In this document: one piece after another, positions 1-10,917 of the stretch
Layout: each line of letters opens with the position of its first letter
How positions within the stretch are numbered: position 1 is the first letter of the stretch
Made by a program: the position numbers and the translations under genes
Assembly: GCF_963678635.1 (NCBI RefSeq)
Contig: NC_087065.1
Location: 31,064,252 to 31,128,251, forward strand
Length of the DNA: 64,000 nucleotides
Reading direction: 5' to 3'
Source: Symsagittifera roscoffensis
Taxonomy: Eukaryota; Xenacoelomorpha; Acoela; Convolutidae
Notes under the pieces: model-generated
What the model was told of the DNA's origin: nothing
Seen by the model: the letters and a program-made list of their open reading frames with translations, nothing else
Databases searched by the model: none

Positions 1-102
1 GATTTCAACTTTCGATTTAAAACTTATTCATGAAATTTTTATAGACTTAGAATCACAATATCCAGATAAATCAGTCAGATTTCGGTATTTTTAGCCACTT
101 GT

Positions 103-366
103 TTGTATTTGGATGCTGATCTTAATTTGGATTTTGTTTTGAAAAACAGACCGTATGGTGGTTTAATTAGAATAGACAACTCGTCGCTCGACAAACACTT
201 GAAACACTTCAAACTTCTTAGAATACATGCTTTATTGCATGACGCAGCAGGATATTTACAAGAGAAAAATCATACCGGTCCTGGGTACACATATCTTTTG
301 CCTTGTCCAATAAAAAAACTGTTACCTGGGTCACGTGACAGGTATTGCGTTTTGCTTATTTCTTAA
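103..366 (+). pseudogene. Unrecognised Polinton-associated ORF, copy 1
   Basis: An 87-codon open stretch starting at a TTG, so the true start is not visible. An upstream in-frame piece (1-90) ends in a TAG, which suggests the original gene began before the window. I recognise no domain. The sequence is mixed hydrophobic and basic with no membrane segment. The same ORF is found at 7000-7263 with no amino-acid change, and it lies directly before the exonuclease-like gene on the same strand. Conservation between copies only reflects the recent duplication. Confidence 0.4.
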
Positions 367-406
367 AGCATTCAAACCAAAGTTATTCCGTTTGTTGGAA
401 TGTTGA

Positions 407-1005
407 GTGAAAGTCATGTTAACCCAAAGAAAGAAAACTAATAATTTGTTTTTCAACCATCTCATTATTTTAGATTTTGAAGGATTTAAATGTGGCAAGA
501 AACCTTTGATCATAAAGGAACTTTCCGTTTGCTCTGCTAATTCAATTGATACAATTCATTTTCTGCCACCAGTTCAATTCAACAATTTATCAAAAGAAGA
601 GAAAAAAGCTTACAATTGGGTATCTAAATTTTTACACGTGCTTCGTTGGGACGAAGGTGAATACCCTTACTCATACTTGGATCAAATTTTTGACAGCATT
701 CGTTTGAGCTAACCCAAATTCCCATTTTTTTTGCTAAAGGTACACAAAGATCTGTTTTATTAGCTGAATACTTGAAATTACCCGTTACAAATTTGGAAGA
801 TACTGGCTGTCCAAAGATTGAACAGTTATTGGGTCAAGAAAAACTTATTTGCAAACGACATTCTCATTTACTTCCTTCGCATCAATTATTAAAGCATTGT
901 ACCCGCAGAAAATCCAAAGTTTTCTTCGATTGGGTACCAAATGAACTGTCCAATGATGCAAACAACCTTATCTTCAAATTTGGTGGCTTACGCTTCAATG
1001 ACTAA
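407..1005 (+). pseudogene. Exonuclease-like protein (DxE motif), frameshifted, copy 1
   Basis: Two open pieces (407-712 and 772-1005) in different frames read as one protein with a frameshift near 714. The first piece has the motif ILDFEGFKCGK, with an Asp and Glu two residues apart near positions 23 and 25, as in exonuclease motif I of RNase H-fold (DEDD) nucleases. The second piece has histidine- and cysteine-rich segments. I infer an exonuclease-like role, for example in DNA end processing, but motifs II and III are not clear to me. It overlaps the next ORF by eight bases (ATGACTAA). The equivalent in copy 2 is 7304-7901. Confidence 0.4.
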
Positions 1006-1481
1006 TCAGAGTATTGAAAACAATTTAACACCAAGAATTACAGTTACTCTTACGCGGACAGGCATATTAGATGGTCGAGGAAAACCTCTCCTGCAAAAAC
1101 TTGAACAAATTACACTGAACGATATCGAAATCAATAATTTGGGGAAATTTGTTACAGTTCTGGACTATTTTCACCTGTACAATGTCCAGACTCCAGGAAT
1201 TTTGCCAGTCAATTCCGTTGTTCAATCTCAACCTGGAAGGGCTGCAACTTCAGCTGGGATAGAGAAGACAAACCCATTTGCATGACCAACAGCTTCCAGC
1301 TGAACTGAAAGAATTAGTCAAAACTGATAATGTTGAGGAAATACATTTAGTTCAAGCCACTATCAGAGTTGCCGCTCATGTTGTTGTAAAATTCAAATCT
1401 AATTGTAACCATGACAATTTCACAAAATATGAATTTTTCTTCCTTGAACGAGGAGTTGATTTGCCTGTTGAACCGAGATGA
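998..1481 (+). pseudogene. Unknown Polinton-like protein, frameshifted, copy 1
   Basis: The start at 998 overlaps the stop of the exonuclease-like gene. The first piece runs to 1285. The remaining part, 1278-1481, is in the next frame and begins with no ATG, so I read the pair as one gene with a frameshift near 1280. No known domain. The N-terminal half is rich in beta-type residues (RITVTLTRTG). The C-terminal half ends with LERGVDLPVEPR. Copy 2 (7894-8377) has the same break, so the frameshift is older than the duplication. Confidence 0.4.
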
Positions 1482-1579
1482 AGAATCACATATATATACC
1501 AAATTTTGTGAATCATAATAATTTTATTTATTAATTGTTTTCATTTTCTTTTGATTTTGTGTGATTACTAGTTGCTAAC

Positions 1580-2142
1580 ATGTCGTGTTTGAAAATTCAA
1601 ATTTTTAAAAAAAATATTGTCGACAGAAGAAAACACACAAAATGTGAGTTTAACAGGTGAGAATTTACCAAAAGAGTTATTAGACAAAATCAGTGCCGGA
1701 AACGTAGAAAAAATTGTTCGGATACTTCTGACAGACAAAAACATAGCAAGATATATAATAAAGTACAAACCAAACGGCAATAGATCAGAGAGAAAAAAAG
1801 GCGATTGGTATGCAGTTGTAACTATCAACCTTGATAAAAATAAGCAAAAAAGTCTTCCAGTAAACATGGAAAATGATGAAACCACTGTCGAGAACAATGA
1901 TTGCGACTTTGTAGACATTGGTGGTGCCGAACAGTCTTTATCTCACGAAAACAGATCCTGGAAACTTTGTAATTCTGTTTCTCTTCCGTCTGCAGAAGTT
2001 GTTTTTTTTCACACAAGTCATTTTGATTTCTTTATCTATTTCAAAATTGTCTTTTTACAACCTTAGTTGTGACGAGACTGCCATTTGGCTTTCAGTACTA
2101 TCCAGTACAGTTGGTTACATGTTACCCAATCCCAAGTTATAA
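1580..2142 (+). pseudogene. Unknown protein upstream of the packaging ATPase, copy 1
   Basis: Begins at an ATG (MSCLKIQIFKK) and is broken by length changes in A-runs near 1610, by another A-run, and by a T-run near 2003. Copy 2 (8476-9037) preserves some of these frames, and comparing the two shows one gene ending just before the ATPase start. The region is lysine-rich and then acidic (DFVDIGG). The end region, FYNLSCDETAIWLSVLS, is hydrophobic. No family recognised. The close spacing to the ATPase, three bases, suggests a shared transcript. Confidence 0.4.
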
Positions 2143-2144
2143 TA

Positions 2145-2837
2145 ATGAACAAGATAATTTTAACAAAAGATCGTCTGTTCATGTCCGTTTCAGATCCCTC
2201 GGGATCTGGCGAAACTGATTTAATTTTTCAAATGCTTCTCAAAGGTACATTCGATCCATCGTATAACAAGATATTTTATTTTTATCTTCATGATCAACCC
2301 AAATACCGTTCCTTTGTTTCTCACAACAAATTTGATATTGAAATTGTAAAATTTTCCAGCTTTGAAAGTGTTAATAACTTACGGGATTGCATGATTGTCT
2401 TTGATGATACCTGTGAAGAAATTTTCAATGAAAAAGATTTTGTTAATTTAGCGACAGCAGACCGACATAAAAATGTTCATGTTTTTTATATCAAGCATAA
2501 TTTATTTCAGCAAAGTAAGCAATCACGTACAAGAGATTTGAATACAACTCACCTAATTTGGTTCAAATCACCTCGAGACATTCAACAAATTGATTAATTA
2601 GGCAGACAATTGAATAATGCAAAACTCCTCCGTCATGCGTATCAGTTGGCAACGAAAGAAGATTTCGGTCATCTGTTGATAGACTTGGATCCCAAAACTT
2701 CAGTATGTCTTCGTTGTTCGTCAAACATATTTCCGCCATCGCCAACCATTTTCTATTTACCATCCTCAACAGCAGTTATCACATCTCTTGAAAATCAAAG
2801 AGAAAGAGTTATGTATATTGAAGCAAATGCTCAATAG
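2145..2837 (+). pseudogene. Polinton genome-packaging ATPase (FtsK/HerA-A32 type), copy 1
   Basis: In the family this ATPase pumps the element's DNA into the capsid. The P-loop reads DPSGSGET at residues 17-24, so the catalytic Lys is Glu. Walker B is MIVFDD at 83-88. The segment around residues 107-140 (RHKNVHVFYIKHNL and THLIWF) is typical of Polinton ATPases. A TAA at 2595-2597 interrupts the frame, but coding similarity continues in the same frame to 2837 (LLIDLDPKT), so the gene is broken rather than short. Copy 2 shares both the Lys loss and the TAA. The start at 2145 follows the upstream ORF immediately. Confidence 0.85.
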
Positions 2838-3048
2838 TCACCATTGTAGATCAATTTTGACAGGAGCTGATTCAAATTTTATTAGATTTCAAACAAAAGT
2901 TTCATCAAGAGTAAGAAAGTACCATTTGAAAAAATTGTTTACCCTAAGTTTGGTATCCGAGAAAAACGAAAAGTTTTGGCAAACAATATTTCACTGGTTA
3001 AATCAATCGGGAATCGTGTTACATTTACCTGAAAAACTAGAACCTTAG
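2827..3048 (+). pseudogene. Small basic Polinton protein downstream of ATPase, copy 1 (43-base deletion)
   Basis: Starts at an ATG overlapping the end of the ATPase gene. Copy 2 (9722-9970) has an intact version with a hydrophobic core followed by Lys/Arg-rich sequence and GIREKRKVL. Polintons commonly encode such a small basic protein after the ATPase, and its function is unknown to me. In copy 1 the 43 bases corresponding to 9786-9831 are missing, which removes the conserved core and shifts the frame. Confidence 0.5.
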
Positions 3049-3050
3049 AC

Positions 3051-3978
3051 ATGTATGCTCAAGAATTCAACCTCATTCCTCGAAAAACATATGCTCCAGA
3101 TGAAAAAACTGCACCACAATCTCAAATCCTTCATAAACCATTAATTAACGACAAATCATCTCAACTCAATTACATACAGCGACTTCGAGAACGAAATATC
3201 AGCCGTGACTCTCCACCACCATTAAACCCAACATCTCATATTCCTTTAACCCCAAGTAATGTAGTACCAAATCTTCGAAAAAGAAATTTATCTGCACTTA
3301 CTAATTTCAGTGGTGACGGTGATGATGAAGCAGAAAAAAATGTTGTATCATACAATTCTCCGCAGCCGACAAGTTCAAAGAGAATAGAAAAAAAACTATG
3401 AAATAAGTAATGGAAAAACCGCTGAAGTGTTTCGAAAGGTTATGGAATCCATTCAAGAGCTATTGGAGGCTAATAAATTGGAAAGGGCAAACATAGCGCT
3501 AAAGCAGTTGTTCAAAGTTGAATCCTTGACTTTAGACGTTGACGGATATGTTCTAATTCAAGGAAAACCAACACTCGTTAAAATTTAATCTTTTTTGTAC
3601 GATACACAGCAAAACACAAAAAAACTTGAGGGTGTTTTTTATCCACAAATTTTGAAAGAACTGAATCTTGATCCTAGTTTAGTGTCCAACACTTATGCCA
3701 AACAGATTCTCCGCTCGCTTAAGAGCGAAGCAGTTAAGCCCTCCTTTGTGTCCGACAACCCGACAACTGAGGAATCGAAGAGATCAAAACCCTCCTCTTC
3801 GAAGACTCGATCGACAACTCTCAAACCCAGAACCAAGCAATCCGACAAAAGAAAAACCCAGAAAAAAGAATTTTTCCCCACCAACGACGACGATGACGAC
3901 GATGATAAAAACTATGAAAGCAGTGAAGAATCGTTTGCGACGACGTCAACAAAAGAATGGAAATCCTACTATCAGTGA
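3051..3978 (+). pseudogene. MYAQEF-type Polinton protein, copy 1
   Basis: Starts MYAQEFNLIPRK and contains SQLNYIQRLRERN, a pattern I associate with the protein that precedes the integrase in many animal Polintons. A one-base change in an A-run near 3395 shifts the frame, and the reading resumes to 3978. At about 3587 copy 1 has TAA where copy 2 has GAA, an extra nonsense mutation after the duplication. The C-terminus is basic, then a run of seven Asp residues and SSEES. The function is unknown; a structural or DNA-binding role is plausible. Its 3' end overlaps the integrase start in another frame. Confidence 0.55.
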
Positions 3979-4907
3979 AGAAAAGAAACTCAAAATACTC
4001 TACACGAAAGGTCCAGCTGAATTTGATAGTGTTAAAAATTTAACAAATGCTAGTCAACTCTCACCAAAAAAAGTTAAAACCTTTCTGAGATCTCAATCAT
4101 CACATACAAAGTATGGATTGTTTCGTAAAACATATTCTCGGCTACAATTGATTGTTAACGATATCAACGAAATTTGGTCTCTTGACTTGGCTTATGTTGA
4201 TAAATTGGCTAAATCAAACCGAGGGGTACAATATTTGTTAGTTGCTGTCAATTGTCTCTCTCGCTACTTACGAGTGGAACACCTGAAGACCAAATATGCT
4301 AAAGAAACAACCGATGCTTTCAAAAAAATGATCAAAACAAAACAACCAAAAAAAGTTTGGGTTGACAAAGGCACCGAGTTTAAAGGAGAGTTCGAAAAGT
4401 TATGTATTAAACAAGAAATCATCAAATACAATACTCACAGTGAAAAAAATCAGCGTTTGCCGAAAGAAACATTCGATCGCTGAAACGTATTATTCACAAG
4501 TACTTGGAGTTTGAATGGACTTACAGTTATATTGACAAATTACAAAGTTTTGTTCAAACTATTAACTCGCGCGTTAATAGAGTAACAAAATTGGCTCCAA
4601 ACAATGTCACAAGAAAACGTGTACCTGCTTTACTTTCATTAATAGCAATCAGTTCATTGAAGTTGGTACAGAAACCAAAATTTTATGTGGTGACTATGTG
4701 CGAATAGCGAAAACAAACTTGCCTTTCAGAAAAGGTTACAAGCAGATTTTTACAGACGATGTTTTTGAAAAAGTTGCCATTCCTACAGTAAACTATCCAA
4801 CATACAGTCTCATTGATGCAAAAAAGGAAGAAATCAACGGAACCTTTTATGAAAAAGAACTTAGTTTAATTGGAAACAAAGCTGATTATAACGAAAATGG
4901 GCAGTGA
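3893..4907 (+). pseudogene. Polinton retroviral-type integrase (DDE), copy 1
   Basis: Integrase inserts the element into DNA. Possible ATG starts are at 3893, 3902 and 3914, inside the Asp-rich tail of the upstream gene. The first catalytic Asp is in IWSLDLAYVDKL (residue 98 from 3893). The second is in VWVDKGTEFKGEF (residue 158). The Glu lies in SAFAERNIRSLK in a shifted frame after about 4450. A second frameshift near 4600 leads to 4698-4907, the C-terminal chromodomain-like part ending in GTFYEKELSL, which is typical of Polinton integrases. At least two frameshifts make it a pseudogene. Copy 2 is 10832-11846. Confidence 0.85.
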
Positions 4908-4908
4908 T

Positions 4909-5680
4909 GGTTTTGATAAAGTTGAAATATCAACCTGAAGAGCAAGAGGCTCGTCAGGATCCGTATATTTACCAGAATTTGTAAGGTAACTCAAATACTT
5001 TATAATCAGTTATTCTTCCTCCTTTGGCTTTTTTAAGGAAAGTTTACTGAATAAATGTAAGAAATTTTTGGGAATCATAATGTGATGTGTACAAGTCCAC
5101 TCATCAGAATTGAAACTTTTTTCTTCGTTAATTATTGCTACAAAATTACCGTGAACGTTTCATAAAAAATGGTTCTTTCGTGATTGGAATAACCGGCTAT
5201 AATATAACAAGGCATTTTTGAAGAAAAGTTGGAAGAAAAGGACAAACCTATCGCGGAAAGAAAAGAAACTGAAATGAATTGCGAAAACGCCTCAAGAAAT
5301 TAAAGTAGGGATTGGTTCTTCTGAAATTAGAAATTTCAAGACCTCCTATGTAGTTTTTGATTAGTTTAATAAGGGAGGGCGTGTAAAATATTTATGTTAC
5401 CTTGCGTGGTATTCTATGTTTATCCAAATTACATTCAAACAAATAGCTTGTATCAAAAAAAACGTTTAAACATTGTGACCTTTGACACCCATTAAAATTC
5501 TTATCAGTTGTACATGCACAAAAGACTACTCCATTTGAACCAAATTGCAATCCAATATCTTCACGATATAAAGTACATGTGTATAAAAATTACAATACAA
5601 TGACATATACAATCAATCGGAACCACTCATTTCTTTCTATTCAGTTTTAATCAAGTTACTTTAAAAATTTACTCGTCACA
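4909..5680. other. Junction and gene-free sequence between the two Polinton-like copies
   Basis: Copy 1's penton gene stops after about four codons, and sequence unrelated to the penton region of copy 2 begins. Only a 25-codon open stretch (4907-4984) follows. The rest is AT-rich with no gene that I can support and no clear terminal inverted repeat. It lies directly upstream of the PC4/HxH gene, so it should contain the left boundary or promoter of copy 2. Confidence 0.5.
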
Positions 5681-6765
5681 ATGAATAAAACCAAAACAAG
5701 CACCACAGCAAATGCAGATAAAGATTTTGGCGACTGCTATTTCGATATTTCGGAAAACAGTAAAAGATTAGTGCGTGCTACATGAAAACATATAACCAAA
5801 CTGGAACTTATGTATTCCTGAAAAAGTTCAAAAAGGCAACTGAATGCGCTGAATTTGAATGTGTACAAAGACTTTCCTTAAGCAGCGAAGAATTACTAAA
5901 ATTGGGAAAGTCAATCCGAGCGCAAACAAGTGAAATTTCTGATACTGTTGAAAACAAAGACAAACCACAGTCTAATTGTAAACGAGCCAGGAAATCTCAA
6001 ATTTCCTCAAACCTAAACATTTTTAAGCACGACTCGAATTATGTTTCCTTTAGAAAATGGCAGAAGCTATGTTCAAAAATGGGTTACCTGATTATTTCAA
6101 AAAATTTCAACCAAATTTCAAATTTGCTAATACTGAAAAAGTTCCTAGATTATCTAATTTTAATAATTATGCTTTTGGAAGCCACTTCAAATCTGAATAT
6201 TGCCCTTTTTCCAGTCGACAATGAAAAAAAAACTCATTACCATATATTGATTCAAGTAGATTCAGAGGAACAATTAAATCAATTTTTTTCTTCCCAAAAA
6301 AGTTTCAGTGTTCCTTGTATTTTCACTTGCTTCAAATACTTAGTTTCTCCTACTAAAGATGTCAAAGGAAACGGTGAGTTATTTGACAAGCTTAAACTAG
6401 CTCTCATTTATTCAGCACAACCTGTTGCAGCCAAAGTCGATTTGTTAGATTTCACTGCAATCAAAAAACGTTTACCCAATTTATTGCTTTCTGCAACATC
6501 TTCTAACAAACAAACTTCACCCAATCAAAACGTTTGCAAAAAATCTCGGGCCGTTGGGGGATAGAAACGAATTGATAATACAGTTACGCCTGCTGCATCA
6601 TCGACGTCAAACAAATCCGCAAGAATTTCAACTTCAATTTCAAAGAAACACTCAGAAAGCAGACATGTTCAAACAAATGAGATGAATACAGAAGCTTTGA
6701 AAAGATTTAACAATTTATTTAATGGATCCCATTTTGCCGCTTTTTTGCAAAAAAAAAATTGATAT
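5681..6765 (+). pseudogene. PC4-like domain plus HxH-motif protein, broken
   Basis: A 34-codon ORF from ATG 5681 ends in a TGA overlapping the ATG of the next ORF (5782-6564). Across this joint the sequence resembles a PC4/SUB1 single-stranded DNA-binding fold: FDISENSKRLVR, then GTYVFLKKF, then VQRLSLSSEELLKLGKSI. Further on comes KKTHYHILIQVDSEEQ, a His-hydrophobic-His arrangement like motif II of HUH replication endonucleases, followed by FKYLVSPTKD. A Ser/Lys-rich tail continues in another frame to about 6765. The PC4 match is moderately clear. The HUH reading is inference, since a proper YxxK motif is not seen. It is the first gene of copy 2, where a replication gene could sit. Confidence 0.45.
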
Positions 6766-6999
6766 TTTGACGAGTGGATATGGCAAACATGATGTACATA
6801 CTTATTTTAATTGTGAAATGTATTGTTGAAGAGAAAGTTAAATTTTAATCGATACTTTTCATTTTTCCTTTTTTATTATATTGAGTTCAGTGAACAAGAT
6901 TTCAACTTTCGATTTAAAACTTATTCATGAAATTTTTATAGACTTAGAATCACAATATCCAGATAAATCAGTCAGATTTCGGTATTTTTAGCCACTTGT

Positions 7000-7263
7000 T
7001 TGTATTTGGATGCTGATCTTAATTTGGATTTTGTTTTGAAAAACAGACCGTATGGTGGTTTAATTAGAATAGACAACTCGTCGCTCGACAAACACTTGAA
7101 ACACTTCAAACTTCTTAGAATACATGCTTTATTGCATGACGCAGCAGGATATTTACAAGAGAAAAATCATACCGGTCCTGGGTACACATATCTTTTGCCT
7201 TGTCCAATAAAAAAACTGTTACCTGGGTCACGTGACAGGTATTGCGTTTTGCTTATTTCTTAA
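7000..7263 (+). pseudogene. Unrecognised Polinton-associated ORF, copy 2
   Basis: Identical in translation to the ORF at 103-366. It starts at a TTG after an in-frame TAG. The sequence upstream, 6898-6990, is open in another frame, so the real gene is probably longer and frameshifted. No domain recognised. Confidence 0.4.
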
Positions 7264-7303
7264 AGCATTCAAACCAAAGTTATTCCGTTTGTTGGAATGT
7301 TGA

Positions 7304-7901
7304 GTGAAAGTCATGTTAACCCAAAGAAAGAAAACTAATAATTTGTTTTTCAACCATCTCATTATTTTAGATTTTGAAGGATTTAAATGTGGCAAGAAAC
7401 CTTTGATCATAAAGGAACTTTCCGTTTGCTCTGCTAATTCAATTGATACAATTCATTTTCTGCCACCAGTTCAATTCAACAATTTATCAAAAGAAGAGAA
7501 AAAAGCTTACAATTGGGTATCTAAATTTTTACACGTGCTTCGTTGGGACGAAGGTGAATACCCTTACTCATACTTGGATCAAATTTTGACAGCATTCGTT
7601 TGAGCTAACCCAAATTCCCATTTTTTTTGCTAAAGGTACACAAAAATCTGTTTTATTAGCTGAATACTTGAAATTACCCGTTACAAATTTGGAAGATACT
7701 GGCTGTCCAAAGATTGAACAGTTATTGGGTCAAGAAAAACTTATTTGCAAACGACATTCTCATTTACTTCCTTCGCATCAATTATTAAAGCATTGTACCC
7801 GCAGAAAATCCAAAGTTTTCTTCGATTGGGTACCAAATGAACTGTCCAATGATGCAAACAACCTTATCTTCAAATTTGGTGGCTTACGCTTCAATGACTA
7901 A
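7304..7901 (+). pseudogene. Exonuclease-like protein (DxE motif), copy 2
   Basis: Same gene as 407-1005. The first piece (7304-7603) has DFEGFKCGK. It differs from copy 1 by one missing T near 7588, which changes the last residues before its stop. The second piece, 7668-7901, is unchanged. Both copies therefore carry independent small length changes around a shared break. The DxE pair suggests a nuclease, but no other catalytic motif is clear. Confidence 0.4.
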
Positions 7902-8377
7902 TCAGAGTATTGAAAACAATTTAACACCAAGAATTACAGTTACTCTTACGCGGACAGGCATATTAGATGTTCGAGGAAAACCTCTCCTGCAAAAACTTGA
8001 ACAAATTACACTGAACGATATCGAAATCAATAATTTGGGGAAATTTGTTACAGTTCTGGACTATTTTCACCTGTACAATGTCCAGACTCCAGGAATTTTG
8101 CCAGTCAATTCCGTTGTTCAATCTCAATCTGGAAGGGCTGCAACTTCAGCTGGGATAGAGAAGACAAACCCATTTGCATGACCAACAGCTTCCAGCTGAA
8201 CTGAAAGAATTAGTCAAAACTGATAATGTTGAGGAAATACATTTAGTTCAAGCCACTATCAGAGTTGCCGCTCATGTTGTTGTAAAATTCAAATCTAATT
8301 GTAACCATGACAATTTCACAAAATATGAATTTTTCTTCCTTGAACGAGGAGTTGATTTGCCTGTTGAACCGAGATGA
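7894..8377 (+). pseudogene. Unknown Polinton-like protein, frameshifted, copy 2
   Basis: Second copy of 998-1481, with the same eight-base overlap with the gene before it and the same frame break near 8176. Only a few substitutions separate the copies (Gly to Val, Pro to Ser). No family recognised. Confidence 0.4.
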
Positions 8378-8475
8378 AGAATCACATATATATACCAAGT
8401 TTTGTGAATCATAATAATTTTATTTATTAATTGTTTTCATTTTCTTTTGATTTTGTGTGATTACTAGTTGCTAAC

Positions 8476-9037
8476 ATGTCGTGTTTGAAAATTCAAATTT
8501 TCAAAAAAAAATTGTCGACAAAAGAAAACACACAAAATGTGAGTTTAACAGGTGAGAATTTACCAAAAGAGTTATTAGACAAAATCAGTACCGGAAACGT
8601 AGAAAAAATTGTTCGGATACTTCTGACAGACAAAAACATAGCAAGATATATAATAAAGTACAAACCAAACGGCAATAGATCAGAGAGAAAAAAAGGCGAT
8701 TGTTATGCAGTTGTAACTATCAACCTTGATAAAAATAAGCAAAAAAATTCTTCCAGTAAACATGGAAAATGATGAAACCACTGTCGTGAACAATGATTGC
8801 GACTTTGTAGACATTGGTGGTGCCGAACAGTCCTTATCTCACGAAAACAGATCCTGGAAACTTTGTAATTCTGTTTCTCTTCCGTCTGCAGAAGTTGTTT
8901 TTTTCACACAAGTCATTTTGACTTCTTTATCTATTTCAAAATTGTCTTTTTACAACCTTAGTTGTGACGAGACTGCCATTTGGCTTTCAGTACTATCCAG
9001 TACAGTTGGTTATATGTTACCCAATCCCAAGTTATAA
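8476..9037 (+). pseudogene. Unknown protein upstream of the packaging ATPase, copy 2
   Basis: Opens at ATG 8476 and reads through 98 codons, further than copy 1, because its first A-run is in frame. A second A-run near 8745 shifts the frame, after which 8726-9037 is open to the end. The N-terminal part is lysine-rich; the C-terminal part is hydrophobic with one short candidate membrane stretch. Three bases separate it from the ATPase start. Function unknown. Confidence 0.4.
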
Positions 9038-9039
9038 TA

Positions 9040-9732
9040 ATGAACAAGATAATTTTAACAAAAGATCGTCTGTTCATGTCCGTTTCAGATCCCTCGGGAT
9101 CTGGCGAAACTGATTTATTTTTTCAAATGCTTCTCAAAGGTACATTCGATCCATCGTATAACAAGATATTTTATTTTTATCTTCATGATCAAGCCAAATA
9201 CCGTTCCTTTGTTTCTCACAACAAATTTGATATTGAAATTGTAAAATTTTCCAGCTTTGAAAGTGTAAATAACTTACGGGATGGCATGATTGTCTTTGAT
9301 GATACCTGTGAAGAAATTTTCAATGAAAAAGATTTTGTTAATTTAGCGACAGCAGACCGACATAAAAATGTTCATGTTTTTTATATCAAGCATAATTTAT
9401 TTCAGCAAAGTAAGCAATCACGTACAAGAGATTTGAATACAACTCACCTAATTTGGTTCAAATCACCTCGAGACATTCAACAAATTGATTAATTAGGCAG
9501 ACAATTGAATAATGCAAAACTCCTCCGTCATGCGTATCAGTTGGCAACGAAAGAAGATTTCGGTCATCTGTTGATAGACTTGGATCCCAAAACTTCAGTA
9601 TGTCTTCGTTGTTCGTCAAACATATTTCCGCCATCGCCAACCATTTTCTATTTACCATCCTCAACAGCAGTTATCACATCTCTTGAAAATCAAAGAGAAA
9701 GAGTTATGTATATTGAAGCAAATGCTCAATAG
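9040..9732 (+). pseudogene. Polinton genome-packaging ATPase, copy 2
   Basis: Second copy of the ATPase. Walker A is again DPSGSGET (Lys replaced by Glu) and Walker B is MIVFDD. The in-frame TAA at 9490-9492 is at the same codon as in copy 1, and coding similarity continues to 9732. Both lesions therefore existed before the block was duplicated. Substitutions between copies are few (for example Ile to Phe after the P-loop). Confidence 0.85.
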
Positions 9733-9970
9733 TCACCATTGTAGATCAATTTTGACAGGAGCTGATTCAAATTTTATTAGATTTCTGTGCGATTGTTTTG
9801 TAAAAATTTTTCTGGGACATTATCCAGCTAACAAAAGTTTCATCAAGAGTAAGAAAGTACCATTTGAAAAAATTGTTTACCCTAAGTTTGGTATCCGAGA
9901 AAAACGAAAAGTTTTGGCAAACAATATTTCACTGGTTAAATCAATCGGGAATCGTGTTACATTTACCTGA
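9722..9970 (+). CDS. Small basic Polinton protein downstream of ATPase, copy 2
   Basis: An uninterrupted ORF of 82 codons from an ATG that overlaps the ATPase end; a longer ORF from 9683 is possible. It has a hydrophobic segment (CDCFVKIFLGHYP) and then a Lys-rich half with FGIREKRKVLANN. Similar small proteins with a hydrophobic core, a basic stretch and KKR-type ends sit after the ATPase in many animal Polintons. No function is established that I know of. This is one of the few unbroken genes of the element. Confidence 0.5.
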   Translation: MLNSHHCRSILTGADSNFIRFLCDCFVKIFLGHYPANKSFIKSKKVPFEKIVYPKFGIREKRKVLANNISLVKSIGNRVTFT

Positions 9971-9988
9971 AAAACTAGAACCTTAGAC

Positions 9989-10917
9989 ATGTATGCTCAA
10001 GAATTCAACCTCATTCCTCGAAAAACATATGCTCCAGATGAAAAAACTGCACCACAATCTCAAATCTTTCATAATCCATTAATTAACGACAAATCATCTC
10101 AACTCAATTACATACAGCGATTTCGAGAACGAAATATCAGCCGTGACTCTCCACCACCATTAAACCCAACATCTCATATTCCTTTAACCCCAAGTACTGT
10201 AGTACCAAATCTTCGAAAAAGAAATTTATCTGCACTTACTAATTTCAGTGGTGACGGTGATGATGAAGCAGAAAAAAATGTTGTATCATACAATTCTCCG
10301 CAGCCGACAAGTTCAAAGAGAATAGAAAAAAAAACTATGAAATAAGTAATGGAAAAACCGCTGAAGTGTTTCGAAAGGTTATGGAATCCATTCAAGAGCT
10401 ATTGGAGGCTAATAAATTGGAAAGGGCAAACATAGCGCTAAAGCAGTTGTTCAAAGTTGAATCCTTGACTTTAGACGTTGACGGATATGTTCTAATTCAA
10501 GGAAAACCAACACTCGTTAAAATTGAATCTTTTTTGTACGATACACAGCAAAACACAAAAAAACATGAGGGTGTTTTTTATCCACAAATTTTGAAAGAAC
10601 TGAATCTTGATCCTAGTTTAGTGTCCAACACTTATGCCAAACAGATTCTCCGCTCGCTTAAGAGCGAAGCAGCTAAGCCCTCCTTTGTGTCCGACAACCC
10701 GACAACTGAGGAATCGAAGAGATCAAAACCCTCCTCTTCGAAGACTCGATCGACAACTCTCAAACCCAGAACCAAGCAATCCGACAAAAGAAAAACCCAG
10801 AAAAAAGAATTTTTCCCCACCAACGACGACGATGACGACGATGATAAAAACTATGAAAGCAGTGAAGAATCGTTTGCGACGACGTCAACAAAAGAATGGA
10901 AATCCTACTATCAGTGA
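9989..10917 (+). pseudogene. MYAQEF-type Polinton protein, copy 2
   Basis: Two open pieces, 9989-10345 and 10366-10917, joined by a frameshift in an A-run near 10330. Unlike copy 1, the second piece is open for 183 codons because codon GAA near 10525 is intact. It contains SFLYDTQQNTKK and an Asp-rich C-terminal run, a pattern seen before integrase in Polintons. The acidic end overlaps the integrase start. The role is unknown; possibly structural. Confidence 0.55.

Larger units (their letters stand above)
1..4908 (+). mobile_element. Polinton/Maverick-like element, copy 1 (partial)
   Basis: This block aligns almost base for base with 6898-11848. It carries the same gene order: exonuclease-like, unknowns, packaging ATPase, small basic protein, MYAQEF protein, integrase. 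The left end is cut by the window. The right end falls 13 bases into the penton gene, after which the two copies diverge completely. Relative to copy 2 it has a 43-base deletion near 2890 and an extra nonsense codon near 3587. Polintons are large virus-like DNA transposons of animals and protists. The ATPase-integrase-capsid-protease set supports the assignment. Confidence 0.85.
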
